Below, piece after piece: positions 6,085-11,055 of a DNA stretch of 12,627 nucleotides. A program made the position numbers and the translations under genes. The stretch comes from Methanobacterium sp. Its GTDB lineage: Archaea > Methanobacteriota > Methanobacteria > Methanobacteriales > Methanobacteriaceae. A model generated the notes under the pieces. The model saw only the letters and a list, made by a program, of their open reading frames with translations, did no database searches and was not told the origin of the DNA. Numbering within the stretch: the first letter of the stretch is position 1; each line of letters opens with the position of its first letter. The stretch is from contig PMNN01000136.1 of assembly GCA_003161815.1 (NCBI GenBank), positions 1,903-14,529 of the forward strand, given 5' to 3'.

Positions 6085-7326
6085 TTATCTTCCAAACATT
6101 CTTGGAACTCTCTTCTTCCAAGCAACAGGTAAAACAATATCTATTGCATCATCAACTGTTATAATGCCCCTTAATTTCTGCTCATCCTCAACAACAGGTA
6201 AGGCTAGCAGGTTGTATTTAGCAATCTTCTGGGCAACCTCCTCCTGTTCTTCAAGGATATCAGCTTTAATTATATGGGTGTGCATGAAATCAGTAATCTT
6301 CTTATCAGGATCCGCCAGTAAAATATCTCTTAGAGAAGTCACTCCCACTAAATCACCATTCTTGGAAGTAACATAAACATAATAGATGGTTTCCACGTCT
6401 TTAGCTATTTCACGAAGAGATCGCATAACCTCCCTAACCGTCAAGTCTTGATCCACATACGCATATTCTGTGGTCATTATTCCGCCGGCTGTGTTTTCTG
6501 GGTACTCCAGTAATTTTCTTAGATCCTTAGATTCTTCTGGCTCCATTAAATCCAGGAGTTCTTCAGCTTTCTCTTCGGGTAAATCACCTAATACGTCTGC
6601 AGCGTCATCAGGATCCATTTCATCTAATATTTCAGCGGCACGTTGGCTGTCCATACCCTCTAAGAGAGAAACCTGCCTTTCAGGGGAGACTTGCTCTAGC
6701 GTATCCGCTGCAGCCTCATCATCAAGGGAATTCAAAATAGTTAAGGATTCATTAAGACTTAATTGATCTACTATCTCCGCTATATCTGCAGGGTGGAGTT
6801 TTTTTATTTTCTGTTCAGGAACTTTTAGTTTCAACTTAGAATAATCCGGATTTAAAGTATCAATATCCTCCCAGGCGATGATATTTTCATTCGATTTTAC
6901 ACCTAGAGGTTTCACGATACTCTCAAAACCTAATCTCTTTAAAATGCCATAAAAACCAATATCAACACCGATAACATGATAATTACCATGACTAGCAGAT
7001 AATTTAATATCATTCACTCTTCTTATCTTCTTATCCTCAATATCAACAACCTGCCGATCAAGTACATCTTCTGAAAGTCTTATATCCAACTTTTTAACCT
7101 TATATTCAGGGATAGCTTTTAAAGTACTTTCAAGCTTAATTACCTTTCCTAATTCACTTATGTGGGTGTATGGGATGTTAATTGTTTTTTTGTCAGATGT
7201 ATCCACACTTATAGCTTTTATAATTGGATATGGAACTTCTGAGGATACTAAAACATCCTTAAGCTTTCCTATTCTTATTCCTGTGGAATCCATTACTGGT
7301 TTTTTGATTAATTCACTTAGATACAA
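6085..7326 (-). CDS. Soluble PRC-barrel / MgtE_N / CBS-pair protein, putative Mg2+ sensor for the adjacent transporter
   Basis: This cytosolic protein of about 413 residues has four blocks. A PRC-barrel domain (about 1-70, YLSELIKKPVMDS...) and a probable second PRC-like barrel (about 83-160) come first. An MgtE N-terminal superhelical domain (about 177-276) follows, with repeated D-E-x-A-A-x-x-L elements such as MDPDDAADVLGDLPEEKAEE. It leads through ENTAGGIMTTEY into two CBS domains (about 281-403). In MgtE these N and CBS domains bind Mg2+ and gate the channel. Here the protein ends after CBS2 with no membrane helices, so it cannot itself be a channel. The NRAMP-related transporter follows 22 bases on. 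The TTG at 7326 is preferred because GAGGTGA lies five bases before it. A GTG at 7335 overlaps that element. Confidence 0.9.
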   Translation of the reverse strand: MYLSELIKKPVMDSTGIRIGKLKDVLVSSEVPYPIIKAISVDTSDKKTINIPYTHISELGKVIKLESTLKAIPEYKVKKLDIRLSEDVLDRQVVDIEDKKIRRVNDIKLSASHGNYHVIGVDIGFYGILKRLGFESIVKPLGVKSNENIIAWEDIDTLNPDYSKLKLKVPEQKIKKLHPADIAEIVDQLSLNESLTILNSLDDEAAADTLEQVSPERQVSLLEGMDSQRAAEILDEMDPDDAADVLGDLPEEKAEELLDLMEPEESKDLRKLLEYPENTAGGIMTTEYAYVDQDLTVREVMRSLREIAKDVETIYYVYVTSKNGDLVGVTSLRDILLADPDKKITDFMHTHIIKADILEEQEEVAQKIAKYNLLALPVVEDEQKLRGIITVDDAIDIVLPVAWKKRVPRMFGR

Positions 7327-7381
7327 AGCTTTCACCTCACTAATAAAATTTTAATTTGTAGGAGCCTTTTTTGGGGTCTAT

Positions 7382-7837
7382 CTATATGTTGTTGGGCATC
7401 ACTCCCTCTTTGACGCGTTCCATTACAATCATCTCCATTAAATCTTCCACTCCATCCACTGAACGTATTTTACTGTTAACTATATTATTAAGCTCTTCTA
7501 AGCTGTGGGCCCATACTTTGATTAATATGTCATATTCCCCTGAAATGCTGTACACTTCAGAGACTTCTTCAAGCTTAGCTAACTTTGATTCAACGCTTCG
7601 ATGTTTATCCGATTCTGTTTGGATTATTATAATCGCTGTGACTTTTAAACCAAATTTATCAAGATCTAATATTAGAGTGTACTGTTTAATCACGTTTTTA
7701 TCGAGTTTTTTGAGACGATTGGAAATAGTGGCATCAGGTACATCAATCTCTTTAGACATTTGAGAAAGAGTGATCCTAGCATTTTCAATCAAAGAATGAA
7801 TAATTCGCGAGTCTATATCGTCTAATTCATCATCCAT
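7382..7837 (-). CDS. Lrp/AsnC-family transcriptional regulator
   Basis: This 151-residue DNA-binding protein is of normal Lrp/AsnC size. An N-terminal winged helix-turn-helix (about 6-55, [20 protein letters not shown] then the recognition region [13 protein letters not shown]) is followed by a RAM/AsnC ligand-binding and oligomerisation domain (about 60-142) with the typical [12 protein letters not shown]. Lrp proteins form dimers to octamers and often repress their own promoter, with amino acids or metals as possible effectors. The ATG at 7837 has GGTGA eight bases upstream. A GTG at 7852 overlaps that element and is less likely. The stop lies 55 bases before the MgtE-sensor gene in the same direction, with no terminator-like T-run between, so regulator, sensor and transporter may form one operon. 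Confidence 0.93.
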   Translation of the reverse strand: MDDELDDIDSRIIHSLIENARITLSQMSKEIDVPDATISNRLKKLDKNVIKQYTLILDLDKFGLKVTAIIIIQTESDKHRSVESKLAKLEEVSEVYSISGEYDILIKVWAHSLEELNNIVNSKIRSVDGVEDLMEMIVMERVKEGVMPNNI

Positions 7838-7864
7838 TTTAAATTTCACCACGATTATGTTTAC

Positions 7865-7896
7865 ATTATTAGTATATTACCATAATATATATAAAT
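7865..7896 (-). promoter_or_regulatory. Promoter and likely operator of the Lrp-type regulator
   Basis: On the minus strand ATTTATATATATTATG (7896-7881) is a strong box A. A start near 7864 leaves a leader of about 27 bases. An imperfect palindrome at 7865-7886 (ATTATTAGTA-TAT-TACCATAAT, one base out of register) overlaps the box edge and reaches the start site, where an autorepressing Lrp protein would be expected to bind. Confidence 0.5.
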
Positions 7897-7942
7897 AGTT
7901 GGGAGGATTACCCTAAAATTCATTAAATATTAGTAAATAAGA

Positions 7943-7960
7943 AATTTTCTTAAGAAATTT
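7943..7960. promoter_or_regulatory. Palindrome in the divergent intergenic region
   Basis: TTTCTTAAGAAA (7946-7957) is a perfect 12-bp palindrome that extends to 18 bp with one mismatched pair. It lies between the divergent Lrp gene and the small membrane-protein gene at 8054. It could be an operator shared by the two promoters. The rest of the gap is plain AT-rich DNA with a TATA-like TTTTATAG at 7993-8000 for the rightward gene. Confidence 0.3.
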
Positions 7961-8053
7961 AATAATCGCATACTTTAGAAAATAGTAATAAATTTTATAG
8001 TTAATGAAGTATCATAATTAATACTAATAATGGTTATTATATGGGGGGATGAT

Positions 8054-8317
8054 ATGGTTTCAGATGATTTAAAAAATAAAATTAACACCACTAATTTTTT
8101 TACAGAAGCTGAGAAAAATGAAATTCTAGGTAATTGTCCATCAAAAAATGACACTCAATATCATTATAAAGTACAACTTGTAGGTATGAGTGGATTGGTA
8201 GCTATTTCCGTAATTGCAATAGGAGTTGGGTTAATAACTAATAACCAAGGTATAACAGCAATTGGAGCGGCTTCTGTGGGTGGAATAGCCGGTTACTTAG
8301 CTCCCAAGCCTAACTAA
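8054..8317 (+). CDS. Small glycine-rich membrane protein, 87 aa, hypothetical
   Basis: No family is recognised. The protein has a soluble, charged N-terminal part of about 40 residues (VSDDLKNKINTTNFFTEAEK...) containing one Cys. Two closely spaced hydrophobic stretches follow, LVGMSGLVAISVIAIGVGLI and GITAIGAASVGGIAGYLA, rich in Gly/Ala in a glycine-zipper style. They are separated by TNNQ, and the tail is PKPN. A two-helix hairpin in the cytoplasmic membrane with both ends inside is the likely topology. The ATG at 8054 has GGGGGG with five bases of spacing. An in-frame ATG at 8030 lies before this site and has no ribosome-binding sequence. It is divergent from the Lrp gene, so co-regulation through the shared intergenic region is possible. 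Confidence 0.65.
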   Translation: MVSDDLKNKINTTNFFTEAEKNEILGNCPSKNDTQYHYKVQLVGMSGLVAISVIAIGVGLITNNQGITAIGAASVGGIAGYLAPKPN

Positions 8318-8354
8318 TATAATTCACAGATCAAGAACATTTTTATATATTCTG

Positions 8355-8375
8355 AGAGAAGAACTCTTTTTTTTT
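8355..8375 (+). terminator. Hairpin and T-run terminator
   Basis: AGAG (8355-8358) and CTCT (8364-8367) enclose a five-base loop and run straight into nine T (8367-8375). The site resembles a short intrinsic terminator, about 40 bases after the stop of the membrane-protein gene. Confidence 0.5.
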
Positions 8376-8553
8376 ATTTAGAAATATTGTTTATCGATTT
8401 TTTTTTAATCATTACATTAAAAAAAAACATCACTATTTAACTCATTTTCCCGAGATAAAAATAAATAGATTAAAATGAAATATAATATTATAAAATATGT
8501 TATTTGCAAGTCTAAAAATAGAAATCCTGTTGAAAATGTTGGGGGATTTTAGT

Positions 8554-8862
8554 TTGAATAAAATTGAGCTTAAATATGATAGGATAGAGAGAATAGGTGA
8601 TGATTACTATTTAGTATACAGATCAGACTTCTTTGATGAAATTAAGAAGAATGAAACACCAGAAAGCATTAATCTCCTCAAATATATTATAAAGGGACTT
8701 AAAGCAAAAAAGAAGGATTCATTCTACGATACAGATTTAGAATATAATCCACTATTAAAGGTACAATTTAATTACCAAAGAAATAAAGATGAAGAATCCA
8801 TCGAAAAAGTAAGACTAGAAACTGAAACCTTAATTAACCATATATTAACTGAGATAAAATAA
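8554..8862 (+). CDS. Hypothetical protein, 102 aa, TTG start
   Basis: No domain is recognised. The protein is soluble, charged and rich in Lys, Glu, Tyr and Asp. It has an initial strand-rich part (KIELKYDRIERIGDDYYLVY), a central helix (INLLKYIIKGLKAKK), another strand (LLKVQFNYQR) and a C-terminal amphipathic helix (EKVRLETETLINHILTEIK). It has no signal peptide or membrane segment. The frame is open from an ATG at 8497, but that start has no ribosome-binding site and gives an odd hydrophobic N-terminus. The TTG at 8554 lies seven bases after GGGGGA, the pattern of other genes here, and is preferred. A TATA-like ATAATATTATAAAA at about 8482-8495 fits a start near 8512. The gap before it holds the terminator at 8355. 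Confidence 0.6.
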   Translation: MNKIELKYDRIERIGDDYYLVYRSDFFDEIKKNETPESINLLKYIIKGLKAKKKDSFYDTDLEYNPLLKVQFNYQRNKDEESIEKVRLETETLINHILTEIK

Positions 8863-9002
8863 AAAATTTAGACTAATTTATTTTTAATATAAATAGATTT
8901 CATATTATTAAAATTGGGATTAAGTTAAATAGGATAAAGACTTAATCAATAATATTAATGTTTTAACTAAAACACTAATTTTTTTATTGGAGGTTAAATG
9001 AC

Positions 9003-9275
9003 ATGTCAGAGGATAATATAGTATACATTGGAAATAAACCAGTAATGAACTATGTGTTAGCTGTCGTAACTCAAATGAATGGTGGACTATCAGAAGTAAT
9101 GTTAAAAGCCAGAGGCAGAGCTATAAGCAGAGCAGTTGATGTAGCAGAGATTGTACGCAACAAGTTTATAAACGATTTAGAACTTGGAAGTATAAACATC
9201 TCCACTGAAGAAGTTACAAACAGGGAAGGATCAAACAGTAACGTTTCAGCTATTGAAATACAGCTCCTAAAATAA
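9003..9275 (+). CDS. albA: Alba family DNA/RNA-binding chromatin protein
   Basis: Alba is a small dimeric nucleic-acid-binding protein that coats and bridges archaeal DNA and also binds RNA. The 90 residues match the family along their whole length: [20 protein letters not shown] (7-26), then [19 protein letters not shown] (35-53) with the basic binding surface, a beta-hairpin arm at about 58-74, and the closing strand [12 protein letters not shown]. The Sulfolobus lysine pair KK, whose first Lys (K16) is acetylated, corresponds here to N11-K12. The first position is thus Asn, as I recall for other euryarchaeal Albas. A near-ideal GGAGGTT lies eight bases before the ATG at 9003. It appears to be a single-gene unit, with a T-run after it. 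Confidence 0.97.
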   Translation: MSEDNIVYIGNKPVMNYVLAVVTQMNGGLSEVMLKARGRAISRAVDVAEIVRNKFINDLELGSINISTEEVTNREGSNSNVSAIEIQLLK

Positions 9276-9297
9276 GAAAATTAACACTTTAATATAA

Positions 9298-9306
9298 TTT
9301 TTTTTT
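9298..9306 (+). terminator. T-run terminator after albA
   Basis: Nine T follow the albA stop by about 22 bases. The 155-base convergent gap also has A-runs at 9329-9336 and 9361-9368, which are U-tracts for the opposite strand. They could end the transcript of the gene at 9431-9766. Confidence 0.45.
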
Positions 9307-9430
9307 ATAATTTAAAGGGTTAGTAACCAAAAAAAATATTAAATTTTTTTATGAGATTATAAAAAAAAGGATTATCATCTCAATTTTTTTTGAGTGGATG
9401 AGTTCTCTTAATCTATTATTTAACTAAATT

Positions 9431-9766
9431 TTAAAGGTTATCTGAGGGATGAATCTCGCCTAGAATAGCTGATTTTATTATTTCACCATGACATGGAAGC
9501 GGATCACACCAACAAACAAGTACTAACTCTCTTTTAACTTTATAAATCTGCTGTAATCTTCTGATTTCTTTCCATTGCACACTATCTTCTGGAAGTGATT
9601 CAAGAAACTTTTTAAACTTTCCAACTAATCTCAAGTTTGATTTATGGTTCACAGGCCCTGTAAATGGGTTTTGTAATGGTGAGGCTTTAAGTTTATAATA
9701 ATAATTGTATCTACCAATATACTCACCAGGACCATTATAATCACAGTACTTCTTAATTTCAATCAA
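9431..9766 (-). CDS. DUF4326 domain protein, 111 aa
   Basis: The protein matches the pattern of DUF4326, a small family of unknown function common in phages and accessory DNA. An N-terminal GPGEYIGR is followed by a variant of the usual R-G-S-P-L-G-N-P-F (ASPLQNPFTGPVNHK, about 48-62). It ends with the family signature LVCWCDPLPCHGEII (about 82-96), with three Cys and one His that could bind a metal. The middle is a basic helical stretch. The start is TTG at 9766, with AGGTGATT just upstream (9776-9769). It stands alone between long AT-rich gaps and faces albA, a setting that fits an acquired gene. The biochemical role is unknown, and the conserved Cys/His cluster suggests an enzyme or a metal-dependent fold. 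Confidence 0.8.
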   Translation of the reverse strand: MIEIKKYCDYNGPGEYIGRYNYYYKLKASPLQNPFTGPVNHKSNLRLVGKFKKFLESLPEDSVQWKEIRRLQQIYKVKRELVLVCWCDPLPCHGEIIKSAILGEIHPSDNL

Positions 9767-9895
9767 ATAATCACCTTACTTTTTTTGATAAATAAATTTT
9801 TGTTAAAATATGTTAAATTAAATGAAAACAAAAAAAAATAGTCTTATAATAAGCTATTTCAGTCTTCACCAGAAATAATTTTACGTCTATTTTTA

Positions 9896-9958
9896 GTATA
9901 GCGCTCCTAGTTATTGTACTATACCCATGCCAAACAAAATAGAATAAATTTTTTTTTT
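9896..9958 (+). ncRNA. Candidate small RNA or terminator: hairpin followed by T10
   Basis: GTATAG (9896-9901) and CTATAC (9919-9924) form a 6-bp stem, enclosing a locally G+C-rich loop with AGCGCT. A run of ten T (9949-9958) follows. A TATA-like TTATAATAAG at about 9844-9853 would start a transcript near 9874, giving an RNA of about 85 bases. The evidence is weaker than for the element at 10862-11008. Confidence 0.25.
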
Positions 9959-10337
9959 AAGATTAGAATTATTCATATTTAATGAAAAATAATCTCAAAA
10001 ATTAATTCAAAAATCTCTAAATCTTACAATAAAAACTTTTTTTATTACTATTGATTATTTCATAAAAAAAAATTGACTTTATTCGGAAAAAAAGCGTTAT
10101 TATAAATGTGATAAAAAACAATAACATTATAGTAATATTTAATTGTTTTTAAAGTTTACATCAAAATGATTTAAATTGATTATTTCAGAATCGAAAACCA
10201 AATTTAAATAAATTTAATTTTTTGACAACAATAACCCTAAATTTCTTTGAAGTATTGTTAAAAAAATATTTTCTAGTATTTAGGGAGTAAATGAATTATC
10301 TAAAAAATATGATCTGATAAATAATTATTTAATCCAA

Positions 10338-10383
10338 TTTATATTCTAATGGAAGGTTTCTTGAATCATTAATGATGATTCAA
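10338..10383 (+). promoter_or_regulatory. TATA box and inverted repeat before the coiled-coil gene
   Basis: TTTATATTC (10338-10346) is a box A candidate, and a start about 26 bases on falls near 10369. TTGAATCA (10361-10368) and TGATTCAA (10376-10383) are perfect inverted repeats with seven bases between, and ATCATTAATGAT within them is itself a palindrome. The site sits at the predicted start and is well placed to be an operator. Confidence 0.4.
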
Positions 10384-10420
10384 TAAAATTTGAATAGAAT
10401 TAAATGAGGAGATGGATATT

Positions 10421-10693
10421 TTGACTTTAGAAAGATTAATGAATGAACGTAAACTGCTATTAAGAGAATTAAAAGCAAATGATGAACTTCAACTAGGATT
10501 TGAAAAGATTAAAAGATACAATTTAGATACAAATGATGATCTAAAGGTGTACAATACGAATTATCCAGATCTTGAAGAAATAACTGAATCTATGGTGGCA
10601 AAAAGGATAGAGCAATTAACTGACAATCTATTAAAGCTATCAGAGCAGATTAATAAAGTTAAATTCGAAGAAACAAATAAAATCTCGGCATAA
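10421..10693 (+). CDS. Small coiled-coil hypothetical protein, 90 aa
   Basis: No family is recognised. It is a soluble, helical, charged protein. An N-terminal helix (LERLMNERKLLLRELKAND) and a C-terminal helix (VAKRIEQLTDNLLKLSEQIN) both show heptad-like Leu/Ile spacing. They flank a polar segment with YNLDTNDDLKVYNTNYPD, so a helical hairpin or dimeric coiled coil is likely. The TTG at 10421 is preferred because GAGGAG ends nine bases before it. The in-frame ATG at 10412 touches that element, leaving no spacing. It has its own TATA box and a palindromic site near the start. No neighbour lies within 600 bases upstream, so it is probably monocistronic, and its role is unknown. Confidence 0.65.
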   Translation: MTLERLMNERKLLLRELKANDELQLGFEKIKRYNLDTNDDLKVYNTNYPDLEEITESMVAKRIEQLTDNLLKLSEQINKVKFEETNKISA

Positions 10694-10814
10694 AAAATTT
10701 AATTATTCAGTTTATTAAGTTTTTTAGAAAATTTGGGTAAATTAAACTAAAATTAGAATCAATTTTAACCACTTTCAAGCAAATAATAATAAAAATTTAT
10801 TCCATTTTAACTTC

Positions 10815-10834
10815 ATAGCCTAACAGCTTGCTAT
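10815..10834. repeat. Short hairpin ATAGC/GCTAT
   Basis: ATAGC (10815-10819) and GCTAT (10830-10834) enclose ten bases. It is followed by CCCCCATTAAGGG, which can form a second small stem. The two lie just beyond the T10 end of the RNA candidate at 10862-11008 and may be part of a longer form of it. Confidence 0.25.
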
Positions 10835-10861
10835 CCCCCATTAAGGGTCAAAAACTAGTAA

Positions 10862-11008
10862 TAAAAAAAAAATCATTGGAACCGAGTATTTGCTTTACCT
10901 GCACTTGAATTGTTTACACCATACTTATCAAATTCACCAAAAACTGTAAATCAGCATGCCATTGTCTATTACCCATACTCCTGTAAATTTATCTTCTATA
11001 CTCGGATC
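10862..11008 (-). ncRNA. Candidate non-coding RNA gene of about 140 nt
   Basis: Read on the minus strand, the element starts with GATCCGAGTAT (11008-10998) and ends with ATACTCGGTTC (10889-10879). These arms close a 10-bp helix with one mismatch. Ten T on that strand follow at once (10872-10863), like an archaeal U-tract terminator. A TATA box at 11034-11027 predicts a start near 11005, at the foot of the helix. Inside, UUAC/GUAA, CUG/CAG and UGAAUU/AAUUCA can make hairpins, giving a multibranched shape. ATTTACAG and AGTATGG each occur twice. It matches no RNA family I know: it is not tRNA, 5S rRNA, RNase P or SRP RNA. The alternative is a frameshifted short coding remnant. Confidence 0.5.
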
Positions 11009-11020
11009 GAAGATGATCAT
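10873..11020 (-). pseudogene. Alternative reading: frameshifted short ORF
   Basis: A minus-strand frame from the ATG at 11020 runs 28 codons (MIIFDPSIEDKFTGVWVIDN and on) to TGA at 10934-10936. Removing one T from the five-T run at 10939-10943 lets it continue for 21 more codons (GEFDKYGVNNSSAGKANTRF) to TGA at 10873. The joined peptide is protein-like, but it has no Shine-Dalgarno sequence and the predicted transcription start lies inside the frame. It overlaps the RNA candidate, and at most one reading is right. Confidence 0.2.
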
Positions 11021-11023
11021 AAT

Positions 11024-11036
11024 CTTTTTTTATACT
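11024..11036 (-). promoter_or_regulatory. TATA box of the candidate RNA
   Basis: The minus strand reads AGTATAAAAAAAG, a typical box A. It lies in the 47 bases after the stop of the HEAT-repeat gene and about 26 bases before the closing helix at 11008-10998. Confidence 0.45.
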
Positions 11037-11055
11037 AAATTTTTTTTTATTACCA

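Larger units (their letters stand above)
9767..10420. other. AT-rich intergenic region of about 650 bases
   Basis: No credible gene is seen on either strand. It contains a hairpin and T-run element near 9896-9958, an 8-bp inverted repeat at 10361-10383, and a tiny eight-codon frame at 10290 behind AGGGAG that is too short to claim. The remainder is plain AT-rich sequence with many A and T runs. Confidence 0.5.
10694..11055. other. Intergenic region with folded elements, about 360 bases
   Basis: No intact gene of normal length is seen. It contains a hairpin with stem ATAGC/GCTAT at 10815-10834 and the candidate RNA gene at 10862-11008. Base composition from about 10806 to 11015 is visibly richer in G+C than the flanking intergenic DNA, which argues for function or for decayed coding sequence. 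Confidence 0.5.

Noticed and set aside
6063..6137. 25-residue N-terminal extension of the NRAMP-like protein overlapping the sensor gene
   Set aside because: The extension does not resemble NRAMP N-termini, and the ATG at 6062 has GGGAG ten bases upstream and fits the family.
7371..7763. Plus-strand frame of 130 codons opposite the Lrp gene
   Set aside because: The minus strand encodes a complete Lrp/AsnC protein. The Ser/Leu-rich translation is typical of an antisense shadow.
9315..9336. Small palindrome GGTTAGTAACC beside A-runs in the albA/DUF4326 gap
   Set aside because: The loop is too small for a useful hairpin and the U-tract would lie on the wrong side on either strand, so only the plain T-runs were kept as possible terminators.
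10290..10316. Eight-codon frame after AGGGAG, a possible leader peptide
   Set aside because: It is too short, lies upstream of the TATA box proposed for the next gene, and has no attenuator-like structure after it.
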